Shown here: positions 1-6,029 of the stretch, in pieces
How the letters are laid out: each line of letters opens with the position of its first letter
Position numbering within the stretch: position 1 is the stretch's first letter
Source: an uncultured Holophagales bacterium
GTDB taxonomy: Bacteria; Acidobacteriota; Thermoanaerobaculia; UBA5066
Assembly: GCA_937864895.1 (NCBI GenBank)
Contig: CALMDF010000500.1
Location: 1 to 7,637, forward strand
DNA: 7,637 nucleotides
Direction: 5' to 3'
Notes under the pieces: generated by a model
What the model was told of the DNA's origin: nothing
What the model saw: only the letters and a program-made list of their open reading frames with translations
The model's database searches: none
Translations under genes and position numbers: made by a program

Positions 1-182
1 TTCCTGACGAGGAGGAGGAGCAGGACGACGAGGCCCAGGTAGGCGGCGAGGACGGCGGGCCCGACCGCTCCCGTGAAGACGAGCGGCACGGGACCGAGGG
101 CCGCGAGCGTCCCGACGGCGAGGATCCGCTCGCGACGGAACGGGAGGAGCGCCGGGTCGGGCTTCGTCTTCGCCTTCGCCAT
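1..182 (-). CDS. Transglutaminase-like membrane protein (TgpA/DUF3488 type), N-terminal fragment
   Basis: Only the first 60 codons are in the window; the gene continues past base 1. It starts at ATG 182-180, two bases after the DUF58 stop (TGA 187-185). The visible protein begins MAKAKTKPDP, a short basic cytoplasmic lead, followed by two hydrophobic stretches (about residues 19-37 and 40-58) that look like the first transmembrane helices. No domain motif is visible in this fragment. The identification rests on context: MoxR, then DUF58, then a multi-spanning protein with a periplasmic transglutaminase-like domain is a very common gene order, and those proteins start with a bundle of membrane helices as here. 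The ribosome-binding site is weak, fitting translational coupling to the DUF58 gene. A different multi-pass membrane protein (for example a further DUF58-cluster or von Willebrand-type partner) cannot be ruled out. Confidence 0.6.
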   Translation of the reverse strand, partial: MAKAKTKPDPALLPFRRERILAVGTLAALGPVPLVFTGAVGPAVLAAYLGLVVLLLLLVR

Positions 183-184
183 CG

Positions 185-1201
185 TCAGACCGCCGCCCGA
201 ACCCGGTAGAGCGCGACCCCCGGGGGGGGGGCGAGCGGGAGGGGGCCCTCGGCGCCCGCCTCGGCGAGCGCCAGCGCCGTCAGGACGGTCGTCCGGTGGA
301 GAGGTCCCATCGCGGGCGGGACGAAGAGCTCGCCGCAGAGGAGGCCGACCCGTTCCCCGCGCGAGAGGAACTTCAGGGCGAGCCACGCGGCCTCGCGGAC
401 CGCCTCCTCGAAGGCGGCTTCCCAGTCCGGTCCGCTCCCCGGCGGGCGGATCGTGTCGAGGTGGACGACGATCTCGCGCCCCATCTCCGAGGCGCGCTCC
501 TTCACGATGGGCCGTCCCTGCCGCGCCGTCTGGGGCCAGTGGATGTCGCGCGGGTCGTCCCCGGGGACCGCCTCCCGCAGCTTCAGGATCTCCGCCCCGT
601 GCCCCTTCCTGCGAGGGTCGATCCCGTCGTCGACGGCCTCCCGGGAGTCGGGAGGCGGGAAGACCGCGGTCTTCGGGCTCGGAAAGACGGTCCTCTCCTC
701 GTCCACCTTGTGGAGCCGCCCCTTGCGAAAGAGGCCGATGGGGTAGCCGCTGAAGAGGAGGATCGACTCCACCTTCTGCCGGCCGCGCTTCGGGAAGACG
801 AGGTCGACTCCCCGCTCCGCCTCTCCCGCCCCCGGGAGTCGCGGGAAGAGGAGCGGGGACGCCTTTCCCGACACCTTGACGAGGAGGGCCGTCTTGTCGC
901 GGCCGGACCGGTTCGCGAGGCGGACCCGGAAGCGGGCCGGCTCCCCGGCGAAGACCTCCGCCGGGCCGTCGAGAGTGACGTCGATGCCGTCCACGTTCCT
1001 CCGTGAGACGACGCCCGAGACGACGAGCACCCCGAGGAGGAGCGAGAGGAGGACGTAGAGGCCGTTGTTCCCGGTGTTCGTCGCGCCGATGGCGACGACG
1101 AGAGTCGTGAGGACGAAGCCGAGGCCGAGGTTCGTGACGCGGACGAGGATCGCCTCGTCCCACGGGATCTTCAGCCGGAGCCTCAGGACCGAGAGCTTCA
1201 C
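185..1201 (-). CDS. DUF58 domain-containing membrane protein
   Basis: A 338-residue protein starting at GTG 1201-1199, with a GAGGT ribosome-binding site nine bases upstream (1211-1215). Two transmembrane helices are visible near the N-terminus (about residues 25-42 and 47-66), followed by a beta-rich region (about 70-165) containing YPIGLFR (153-159), the usual position of the F/YPxGLF motif in this family. The DUF58 core is at about 208-239, with PGDDPRDIHW and TARQG matching the family pattern GDxxRxIxW...AR. The C-terminal part (about 243-315) resembles the vWA-like half of DUF58 proteins (EIVVHLDT at 243-250). The molecular function of DUF58 is not established; it is linked to MoxR ATPases and transglutaminase-like proteins, as here. 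The last 14 codons follow a run of ten C residues (222-231); see the separate entry. Confidence 0.9.
   Translation of the reverse strand: MKLSVLRLRLKIPWDEAILVRVTNLGLGFVLTTLVVAIGATNTGNNGLYVLLSLLLGVLVVSGVVSRRNVDGIDVTLDGPAEVFAGEPARFRVRLANRSGRDKTALLVKVSGKASPLLFPRLPGAGEAERGVDLVFPKRGRQKVESILLFSGYPIGLFRKGRLHKVDEERTVFPSPKTAVFPPPDSREAVDDGIDPRRKGHGAEILKLREAVPGDDPRDIHWPQTARQGRPIVKERASEMGREIVVHLDTIRPPGSGPDWEAAFEEAVREAAWLALKFLSRGERVGLLCGELFVPPAMGPLHRTTVLTALALAEAGAEGPLPLAPPPGVALYRVRAAV
222..231 (-). repeat. Homopolymer of ten C (coding strand) near the DUF58 3' end
   Basis: The plus strand has ten consecutive G residues here, preceded by five C. On the coding strand this reads GCC CCC CCC CCG GGG and encodes Ala-Pro-Pro-Pro-Gly, about residues 325-329 of the DUF58 protein. 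The tract is 35 bases before the stop codon. Reading the -1 frame (equivalent to one added C) from the tract meets no stop codon and runs directly into the ATG of the downstream gene at 182, in that gene's frame. The tract could therefore be a slippage or phase-variation site, or a place where the assembly is one base wrong. Confidence 0.75.
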
Positions 1202-1252
1202 GCTACTTCGACCTCGACCTCAACTCGACGACGCCTCGCCCACGGCCCGCCT

Positions 1253-2224
1253 TCAGAGCGGGACGGCGACCTCGTCGAGGATCTTCTGCAGGGCTTCGCG
1301 CTCGCGGCGCCCGGCGCCCGTCCCCTCGTAGCGCCCCGTGGCGCTCGCGAGGATGCGGTGGGCGAGGACGGCCGGGGCGACCCTCTTCACGTCGTCGGGC
1401 GTCGCGAAGGGGCGGCCCGCGACGAGGGCGTGGGCCTGCACCGCCCGGAAGAACCCCTGCGCGCCGCGGGGAGAGACGCCGAGGACGAGGTCCCGCGTCG
1501 AGCGGGTCCGCTGGACGAGCGCCATCACGTAGTCGAGGAGCTTGTCGGCGACGGTGACGGCCTCCACGGCCTCCTGCGCCTGCCTGAGCTCGGCGAGGGA
1601 GAGGACGGGCCGGACGCCCGCGAGGGCCCGGTCGGCCCCGCCCGAGAGGAGGAGGCGCCGCTCTTCCTCGGCGGCCGGGTAGCCGAGCGCGATCCTCATC
1701 AGGAACCGGTCGAGCTGCGACTCGGGGAGCGGGTAGGTGCCGAGGTACTCGATCGGGTTCTGCGTCGCGAGGACGAGGAAGGGCTCCGGCAGGGGCCGCG
1801 TCTCGCCGTCGACCGTCACGCTCCGCTCGTTCATCGCCTCGAGGAGGGCCGCCTGCGTCTTCGGCGTCGCCCGGTTGATCTCGTCGGCGACGAGGATCGG
1901 CGTGAAGACCGGCCCCGGGTGGAAGTCGAACCCCTGGGTCTGCTGGTTGAAGATCGTCAGGCCGAGGATGTCGGAGGGGAGGGTGTCGGGCGTGAACTGG
2001 AGACGGTGGACCCCGAGGCCGAGCGCCTTCCCGAGCGCGAGGGCGAGCGTCGTCTTCCCCACGCCCGGCACGTCCTCGATGAGGAGGTGGCCGCGGGAGA
2101 GGAGGCAGACGACCGCGTGCTCCACCGCGACGGCGGGGCCGCGGTAGACCGTCCGGACCGCGGAAACGAGACGCGACACGGAAGGGAGGGCGGCCGCGGG
2201 GGCCGCCGTCGCCCCGACGCTCAC
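1253..2224 (-). CDS. moxR: MoxR-family AAA+ ATPase
   Basis: A 323-residue ATPase of normal length for MoxR proteins. The frame stays open upstream to 2461, but that part is Arg/Gly/Pro-rich and overlaps the guanylyltransferase gene. The better start is GTG 2224-2222, which overlaps the upstream stop as GTGA and has a strong GGAGGT Shine-Dalgarno at 2236-2231, six bases away. Visible motifs in order are Walker A PGVGKTT (53-59), Walker B ILVADEINRA (110-119), sensor 1 ATQNP (153-157), LPESQLDRF (166-174) with the likely arginine finger R173, and sensor 2 SPRG (251-254). All key residues are present. MoxR ATPases are thought to act as chaperone-like remodelers of membrane or periplasmic complexes, usually with DUF58 and vWA or transglutaminase partners. 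The next two genes downstream fit that triad; 51 bases separate it from the DUF58 gene. Confidence 0.95.
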   Translation of the reverse strand: MSVGATAAPAAALPSVSRLVSAVRTVYRGPAVAVEHAVVCLLSRGHLLIEDVPGVGKTTLALALGKALGLGVHRLQFTPDTLPSDILGLTIFNQQTQGFDFHPGPVFTPILVADEINRATPKTQAALLEAMNERSVTVDGETRPLPEPFLVLATQNPIEYLGTYPLPESQLDRFLMRIALGYPAAEEERRLLLSGGADRALAGVRPVLSLAELRQAQEAVEAVTVADKLLDYVMALVQRTRSTRDLVLGVSPRGAQGFFRAVQAHALVAGRPFATPDDVKRVAPAVLAHRILASATGRYEGTGAGRREREALQKILDEVAVPL

Positions 2225-3273
2225 TTGCGCACCTCCGAAAGGCTTCGCTCGACGCTCGTGCGGAGGAGGTCCGAAGAGCCCCGCTTCATGACGAGGAGCC
2301 CGTCGGGAGAGTCGACGATGACGACGTCCGAGAGCCCGAGGAGCCTCACCGGCCGGTCGCCCGCCAGGACGAGGTTTCCCGAGCCTCCGTCCTCCAGGAC
2401 GGGCCCGGAAAGGACGGACCGACCCTCCACCCCTCCCCGGAACTCGAAGACCGCTTCCCATGACCCGAGGTCGCTCCAGCCGCAGTCCGAGGGGACCGTC
2501 CTCACGGACACGGCCTTCTCCATGACGGCGAAGTCGATCGAGATCGACCGGCAGGAACGGAACGCCGCCTCGAAGCCCGCCTCGTCGCCCGCGCGCCGGG
2601 CCGCGTCCGCGGCGCGCATCGAGGCGAGGACGTCGGGGCAGAGGCGTTCCACCTCGGCGAAGAGGAGGCGGACCGAGAAGGCGAAGATGCCCGCGTTCCA
2701 GTAGTGGTTCCCAGAGACCGCGTAGCGCCGGGCCTCGGCGAGCGGAGGCTTCTCGACGAAGCGGACGACCTCCCTCACCCCGGGCGACGCCTCACGGCCC
2801 GCCTCGAGGTAGCCGAAGCCGGTCTCGGGGCGCGACGGGGGGATACCGAGCGTCAGGAACGCTTTCCCGTCGCGGGCGCTCTCCACCGCCAGTGAGAGAG
2901 CGCGGTGAAACTCGTCCGCGTCGCGCACGGCCTGGTCCGACGGGAGGACGACGAGGACGGCGTCGGGGTCCTCCCCCGCGACCGCGAGAGCCGCCAGCGC
3001 GATCGCCGGCGCTGTGTTCCGCCGCTCCGGCTCCAGGACGAGGCGGGCCGCCGGCAGTCCCGGGAACTCGCGCGCGAGGTGGGGCGCGTGGGAGGCCCGG
3101 GCGGAGAAGAGGACGTTCTCCTCCCCGGAAAGGCGAGCCGCCCTCTCGGACGTCTCGCGGAGGAGCGACTTCGTCCCGGCGAGCGGCAGGAAGGGCTTCG
3201 GTCGGTCGTCGGTGGACAAGGGCCAGAGGCGGGTGCCGCTCCCGCCGGCGAGGATCAGAGCGCGGACAGTCAT
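2221..3273 (-). CDS. manC: Mannose-1-phosphate guanylyltransferase (GDP-mannose pyrophosphorylase)
   Basis: A 350-residue nucleotidyltransferase that makes GDP-mannose from mannose 1-phosphate and GTP in the cytoplasm. The ATG at 3273-3271 shares its A with the murB stop (TGATG); the open frame continues upstream to 3498 but only as antisense-like Arg-rich sequence inside murB. Motifs in order are GGSGTRLWPLS (10-20), the pyrophosphorylase signature; RPKPF (24-28); EPERRNTAPA (81-90); PSDQ (111-114); FVEKP (172-176); YWNAGIF (191-197); IDFAVMEK (246-253); and GWSDLGSW (265-272). The protein ends after a left-handed-helix-like region and lacks the C-terminal cupin phosphomannose isomerase domain found in long bifunctional ManC/AlgA proteins, so it is the short single-function form. 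No Shine-Dalgarno is visible, which suggests translation coupled to murB. The symbol manC is by family and not by context; no other GDP-mannose or polysaccharide genes are in the window. Confidence 0.93.
   Translation of the reverse strand: MTVRALILAGGSGTRLWPLSTDDRPKPFLPLAGTKSLLRETSERAARLSGEENVLFSARASHAPHLAREFPGLPAARLVLEPERRNTAPAIALAALAVAGEDPDAVLVVLPSDQAVRDADEFHRALSLAVESARDGKAFLTLGIPPSRPETGFGYLEAGREASPGVREVVRFVEKPPLAEARRYAVSGNHYWNAGIFAFSVRLLFAEVERLCPDVLASMRAADAARRAGDEAGFEAAFRSCRSISIDFAVMEKAVSVRTVPSDCGWSDLGSWEAVFEFRGGVEGRSVLSGPVLEDGGSGNLVLAGDRPVRLLGLSDVVIVDSPDGLLVMKRGSSDLLRTSVERSLSEVRK
2231..2236 (-). promoter_or_regulatory. Shine-Dalgarno of moxR, deciding the GTG start
   Basis: On the minus strand this reads GGAGGT, six bases before GTG 2224-2222. 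It is within the last codons of the guanylyltransferase gene. It is the strongest ribosome-binding site in the minus-strand operon, and it is the main reason for taking the GTG inside the GTGA overlap rather than the ATG at 2461 as the moxR start. Confidence 0.8.
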
Positions 3274-4208
3274 CAGAGGGATTCTACGGAGCGCGCGCCT
3301 GTCCGGTTGGTGACGGAGCGCGCGAGATCTTCCACTTCCGCAGCGAGCTCGACGCCGAAGCGGTCCCGGACGGCCTCCCGCATCCTCGCCATCAGCTCCC
3401 TCACGTCGGCTGCCGTCGCTCCCCCGGCGTTCACGACGACGTTCGCGTGACGCCGGGAGACCTCGGCGCCCCCCACCCGGAGGCCCTTCAGCCCGCACGC
3501 CTCGAGGAGGCGGCCGGCGTGGTCTCCGGGAGGGTTCTTGAAGACGGACCCGGCATTCGGCTCCGTCGGCAGCGCCTTCTTCCTCTTCTCCCTCACCTCG
3601 GCGAGGCGCGCGTCCGCGTCCTCCCTCGTCGCGGGACGAAGGCGGAGCGTCGCCGACGCGACGACGTCGTCCCCCTCGACGAGGGCCGACCAGCGGTAGC
3701 CGTGCGGGATCGACGACGCCGGGACGACGCGGGCCTCTCCGGCACGCGATACGAGCGTTGCCTCCTCGAGCACGTCGAAGATCTCGGTCCCGTACGCGCC
3801 GGCGTTGATCCTCACGGCGCCGCCGACCGACGACGGGATCCCCGAGAGCCCTTCCGTTCCGGAAAGGCCGGCGTTTCGTGCGGTGACGGCGAGGGACATG
3901 AGCGAGGCGCCGCCTCCCGCGTGGACGAGAGGCGGCTCGACCCTCACCGCGAGGAGGTCCCCCGCGAGGACGAAGACGACCGCGTCGAGACCCTCGTCCG
4001 GGACGAGGACGTTCGACCCCTTCCCGAGGGGAATCGCGGGGAGCCCCTCGGCCCGGGCCCAGCGAAGGACCCCGGCGAGGGCGGGGAGGTCCTCCACCTC
4101 GACGAAGAAGCGGGCCGGGCCGCCGATCCGCCAGGTCGTCCGGGGGGCGAGGGGCTCCTCGGCGCGGAGCTTCAGGCGCAGGCCGGAGAGGGGGGACGTG
4201 TCGATCAC
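3273..4208 (-). CDS. murB: UDP-N-acetylenolpyruvoylglucosamine reductase
   Basis: A 311-residue FAD enzyme that reduces UDP-GlcNAc-enolpyruvate to UDP-MurNAc with NADPH, the second committed step of peptidoglycan precursor synthesis, in the cytoplasm. GTG 4208-4206 overlaps the pgpA stop (GTGA); the frame is open further upstream to 4706, but only as Arg/Pro-rich sequence within pgpA. Motifs are TTWRIGGPARF (24-34); LGKGSNVLVPD (61-71), FAD binding; GIPSSVGGAVRINAGAYG (123-140); GYRWS (170-174); and NAGSVFKNP (218-226), whose Ser221 is the expected proton donor. The Glu in AEVEDL (about 291) fits the second catalytic glutamate. The lack of an extra tyrosine-loop insertion and the overall length fit type II MurB. 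The segment GIPSSVGGAVRIN differs from the more usual GIPG(T/S)xGGAVxMN, but the enzyme looks intact. No Shine-Dalgarno precedes the start, suggesting coupling to pgpA. Confidence 0.95.
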   Translation of the reverse strand: MIDTSPLSGLRLKLRAEEPLAPRTTWRIGGPARFFVEVEDLPALAGVLRWARAEGLPAIPLGKGSNVLVPDEGLDAVVFVLAGDLLAVRVEPPLVHAGGGASLMSLAVTARNAGLSGTEGLSGIPSSVGGAVRINAGAYGTEIFDVLEEATLVSRAGEARVVPASSIPHGYRWSALVEGDDVVASATLRLRPATREDADARLAEVREKRKKALPTEPNAGSVFKNPPGDHAGRLLEACGLKGLRVGGAEVSRRHANVVVNAGGATAADVRELMARMREAVRDRFGVELAAEVEDLARSVTNRTGARSVESL

Positions 4209-4792
4209 GTCAGGAGGAACGCGGCGGAGGCCGCGAGGATTCCGGCGAAGAGGCCGGCGAGGAGGTCGTCGGCCATCACTCCCCAGCCGCCCGGCAGCGC
4301 CTGGAGCCGGTCGATCCAGCCGGGCTTGGCGATGTCGAAGAAGCGGAAGAGGCCGAAGGCGAGGGCGGCGAGGCCCCAGCGGAGGGGATCGGACGCGGAA
4401 GCCGGCAGGGCGGCGAGGAGGAGGCAGAGGGCCACCGCCTGCCCGGCCACCTCGTCGATGACGACCTCGGAGGGGTCCTTCCGCCCGCGGAGGGCTGCGA
4501 CGCGGCCCGCCGACGGGACCCCGAGGAGGGTCGAGACGGCCGCGAGGCCGAGGACCCCGGCGAGGCCGGACCAGCGGTAGAGGCCTTCGGCGAGGAGGAC
4601 GGCGAGGAGGCTCCCCCAGGTCCCGGGCGCCTTCGGAAGGAGGCCGGAGCCGAGCCCCGTGGCGAGAAGGGCCGACCCGGGCGCCTTCCGGAAGACCTCC
4701 GCCCACGGAATTCCTTGCGCCGCGGACGGCTCCGCGCTAGCGTCTGCCACGTCTCCCCTTCGATCGGGCCGCCGCGGCGCTCGATAGGACAT
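4205..4792 (-). CDS. pgpA: Phosphatidylglycerophosphatase A
   Basis: A 195-residue inner-membrane protein that dephosphorylates phosphatidylglycerophosphate to phosphatidylglycerol. Family motifs are [17 protein letters not shown] (46-62), [14 protein letters not shown] (105-118) with the acidic, metal-binding-type residues, [10 protein letters not shown] (149-158) and GGWGVMADD (168-176). Hydrophobic segments are at about 63-70 with 76-92, 117-131, 138-151 and 177-194. The start is uncertain: ATG 4792 is preceded by an in-frame TTG at 4795, and neither has a good Shine-Dalgarno. The first 25 or so residues (polar and charged) are longer than in most PgpA proteins. A GTG at residue 15 follows AGGGGAGA closely and is another candidate. 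This is the first gene of the minus-strand operon and is divergent from recA; a pgpA neighbour of recA is a known arrangement, though usually in the same direction and with cinA. Confidence 0.93.
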   Translation of the reverse strand: MSYRAPRRPDRRGDVADASAEPSAAQGIPWAEVFRKAPGSALLATGLGSGLLPKAPGTWGSLLAVLLAEGLYRWSGLAGVLGLAAVSTLLGVPSAGRVAALRGRKDPSEVVIDEVAGQAVALCLLLAALPASASDPLRWGLAALAFGLFRFFDIAKPGWIDRLQALPGGWGVMADDLLAGLFAGILAASAAFLLT

Positions 4793-4801
4793 CAATTGTC
4801 C
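4787..4801. promoter_or_regulatory. Inverted repeat GGACA-N5-TGTCC between pgpA and recA
   Basis: The arms GGACA (4787-4791) and TGTCC (4797-4801) are exact reverse complements around TCAAT. The repeat covers the pgpA start codon (4790-4792). Its centre (4794) is about 41 bases upstream of the transcription start predicted from the recA -10 element, the spacing used by many activators that compensate for a poor -35. It does not match the LexA boxes of E. coli (CTGT-N8-ACAG) or Bacillus (GAAC-N4-GTTC). Five-base arms can arise by chance, so this is a candidate site only. Confidence 0.35.
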
Positions 4802-4822
4802 GCGCGCCCGCCACCCGATTTC

Positions 4823-4828
4823 TATAAT
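4823..4828 (+). promoter_or_regulatory. recA promoter -10 element (TATAAT)
   Basis: A perfect TATAAT in an otherwise very GC-rich region, 32 bases before the recA ATG, predicts a start of transcription near 4835 and a leader of about 25 bases. No good -35 is present at 16-18 bases; the nearest resemblance is TTGTCC (4796-4801) with a 21-base spacer, which is too long for a normal sigma-70 promoter. There is no TG extension. The strong -10 with weak -35 suggests an activator or an alternative spacing requirement. Confidence 0.65.
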
Positions 4829-4850
4829 CCGCCGTCTTCACGCAGAAAGC

Positions 4851-4855
4851 GAGGA
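4851..4855 (+). promoter_or_regulatory. Ribosome-binding site of recA
   Basis: GAGGA sits five bases before ATG 4861, a normal Shine-Dalgarno, and supports this start for recA. Confidence 0.75.
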
Positions 4856-4860
4856 CCCGA

Positions 4861-5913
4861 ATGCCCCCGATCGAGAAGGAAAAGCTCAAGGCCCTGGAGC
4901 AGGCGCTCCAGCAGATCGACCGCCAGTTCGGCAAGGGCGCCCTCGTCCGCCTCGGCGACAAGCCGCAGGACGCGATCCAGGCGATCTCGACCGGCTCCAT
5001 CAACCTCGACGCCGCGCTCGGCATCGGGGGAGTGCCGCGCGGCCGCGTCACCGAGATCTACGGCCCCGAGTCGTCGGGCAAGACGACCCTGACGCTCCAC
5101 ATCATCGCCGAGGCCCAGAAGCTGGGCGGACTCGCGGCCTTCATCGACGCCGAGCACGCTCTCGACGCCGAGTACGCGAAGAAGCTCGGGGTCGACATCG
5201 ACAACCTGATGGTCTCGCAGCCCGACTCGGGCGAGCAGGCGCTCGAGATCGCCGAGGCTCTCGTCCGCTCCGCCGCCGTCGACATCGTCGTCGTCGACTC
5301 CGTCGCGGCCCTCGTCCCGAAGGCCGAGCTGGAGGGCGAGATGGGCGACGCGATGGTCGGCCTGCAGGCGCGCCTCATGTCGCAGGCGCTCCGCAAGCTC
5401 ACCGCCGTCGTCTCGAAGTCCGGCACCTGCCTCATCTTCATCAACCAGATCCGCGAAAAGATCGGCGTCATGTTCGGCAACCCCGAGACGACGACCGGCG
5501 GGCGCGCCCTGAAGTTCTACTCGTCGGTCCGCCTCGACATCCGCCGCATCAACTCGATCAAGGACGGCGACGAGGTCGTCGGGAGCCGCACGAAGGTCAA
5601 GGTCGTCAAGAACAAGGTCGCCCCGCCGTTCAAGGTCGCCGAGTTCGACATCGGGTACGGCGAAGGCATCTCGAAGACCGGCGAGCTCATCGACCTCGGG
5701 GTCGAGCACAAGGTCGTCGAGAAGAGCGGCGCCTGGTTCAGCTACGGCGACCTCCGGATCGGCCAGGGCCGCGAGAACGCCAAGGCCTTCCTCCGCGACA
5801 ACGCCGACATCTCCCTCGAGATCGAGAACAGGATCCGCGAGAAGCTCGGGATCGCCCCGGTCGCGGTGGCCACCCCGGTGGTCGCGCCCGCGCCGAACGA
5901 CAAGAAGAAGTAA
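4861..5913 (+). CDS. recA: Recombinase RecA
   Basis: A complete 350-residue RecA, the ATP-dependent strand-exchange protein of homologous recombination and co-protease for LexA where the SOS response exists. Visible elements are the N-terminal helix with [20 protein letters not shown] (about 6-25); Walker [10 protein letters not shown] (68-76, Lys74); catalytic Glu98 in FIDAEHALD; Walker B IVVVDS (142-147); loop L1 around EGEMGD (158-163); FINQIR with Gln196; and loop L2 GNPETTTGG (206-214) followed by RALKFY (Phe219). KVKVVKNK and the [14 protein letters not shown] segment follow. Two differences from E. coli stand out: L1 has Ala164-Met165 where E. coli has Ser-His, and the tail ends in NDKKK without the usual cluster of acidic residues. 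The gene is divergent from pgpA, has its own promoter and Shine-Dalgarno, and is closed by a strong terminator, so it is probably transcribed alone. I see no recognisable LexA box upstream. Confidence 0.99.
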   Translation: MPPIEKEKLKALEQALQQIDRQFGKGALVRLGDKPQDAIQAISTGSINLDAALGIGGVPRGRVTEIYGPESSGKTTLTLHIIAEAQKLGGLAAFIDAEHALDAEYAKKLGVDIDNLMVSQPDSGEQALEIAEALVRSAAVDIVVVDSVAALVPKAELEGEMGDAMVGLQARLMSQALRKLTAVVSKSGTCLIFINQIREKIGVMFGNPETTTGGRALKFYSSVRLDIRRINSIKDGDEVVGSRTKVKVVKNKVAPPFKVAEFDIGYGEGISKTGELIDLGVEHKVVEKSGAWFSYGDLRIGQGRENAKAFLRDNADISLEIENRIREKLGIAPVAVATPVVAPAPNDKKK

Positions 5914-5914
5914 C

Positions 5915-5929
5915 CCGGCCTCGGGCCGG
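5915..5929 (+). other. Small GC hairpin directly after the recA stop
   Basis: CCGGCC (5915-5920) and GGCCGG (5924-5929) pair around TCG, starting two bases after the recA TAA. No T-run follows, so it is not a terminator alone. It may protect the transcript's 3' end or be a by-product of GC-rich sequence. Confidence 0.4.
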
Positions 5930-5939
5930 CCGGTATCCC

Positions 5940-5974
5940 GCGGGGCGGGCCCTCGGGCCCGCCCCGCTCTTTTT
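5940..5974 (+). terminator. Rho-independent terminator of recA
   Basis: A perfect 13-base stem, left arm 5940-5952 (GCGGGGCGGGCCC) and right arm 5955-5967 (its exact reverse complement), with a minimal TC between the arms (a four-base loop if the last pair opens). It is followed by TCTTTTT (5968-5974). It lies 26 bases after the recA stop and should end the recA transcript efficiently. The minus-strand side has no equivalent T-run, so it looks one-directional. Confidence 0.93.
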
Positions 5975-5988
5975 GGTGACGTCCGCCG

Positions 5989-6018
5989 CTGACGGGCGGT
6001 CCGCATGTTGCGTATAAC
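5989..6018 (+). promoter_or_regulatory. Probable promoter of the exported-protein gene
   Basis: CTGACG (5989-5994, four of six matches to TTGACA) and TATAAC (6013-6018, five of six matches to TATAAT) are separated by 18 bases. Eight bases separate the -10 from ATG 6027, so transcription would start at or within a base or two of the A of the start codon. No Shine-Dalgarno precedes the ATG, which agrees with a leaderless or nearly leaderless message. The inverted repeat at 6004-6029 surrounds the -10. Confidence 0.5.
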
Positions 6019-6029
6019 GCGGCAACATG
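6004..6029. promoter_or_regulatory. Operator-like inverted repeat over the -10 and start codon
   Basis: CATGTTGC (6004-6011) and GCAACATG (6022-6029) are perfect 8-base reverse complements separated by 10 bases; the spacer contains the predicted -10 (TATAAC) and a smaller nested GCG-TATAA-CGC repeat. The right arm includes the start codon. The position is that of a repressor operator. If instead the whole region is transcribed from further upstream, the RNA hairpin would bury the AUG and restrict translation. Confidence 0.55.

Noticed and set aside
1..60. GAG/GAGGAGG repeats at the left end
   Set aside because: They are the antisense of Leu-Leu codon runs (CTC CTC) within a transmembrane helix, not a DNA repeat element.
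2225..2461. N-terminal extension of moxR to an ATG at 2461
   Set aside because: The extra 79 residues are Arg/Gly/Pro-rich, overlap the guanylyltransferase coding region and do not resemble MoxR; the GTG at 2224 has a strong Shine-Dalgarno and gives the normal length.
1358..2704. Open frame of 448 codons on the plus strand opposite moxR and the guanylyltransferase gene
   Set aside because: Antisense to two genes with full sets of family motifs; Arg/Glu-rich shadow of high-GC coding sequence.
2892..4580. Open frame of 562 codons on the plus strand opposite the guanylyltransferase, murB and pgpA genes
   Set aside because: Antisense to three recognisable genes and composed mainly of Arg, Gly, Pro and Ser without any motif.
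4209..4706. N-terminal extension of murB to 4706
   Set aside because: The extra 166 residues lie within pgpA and are Arg/Pro-rich; the GTGA overlap start gives a normal MurB length.
4793..4860. E. coli- or Bacillus-type LexA box upstream of recA
   Set aside because: Neither CTGT-N8-ACAG nor GAAC-N4-GTTC occurs in the divergent region; the only palindrome seen has a different sequence.
5914..6026. Small RNA or riboswitch between recA and the last gene
   Set aside because: The 113 bases are accounted for by two hairpins, one a clear terminator, plus a promoter and inverted repeat; there is no further conserved-looking structure.
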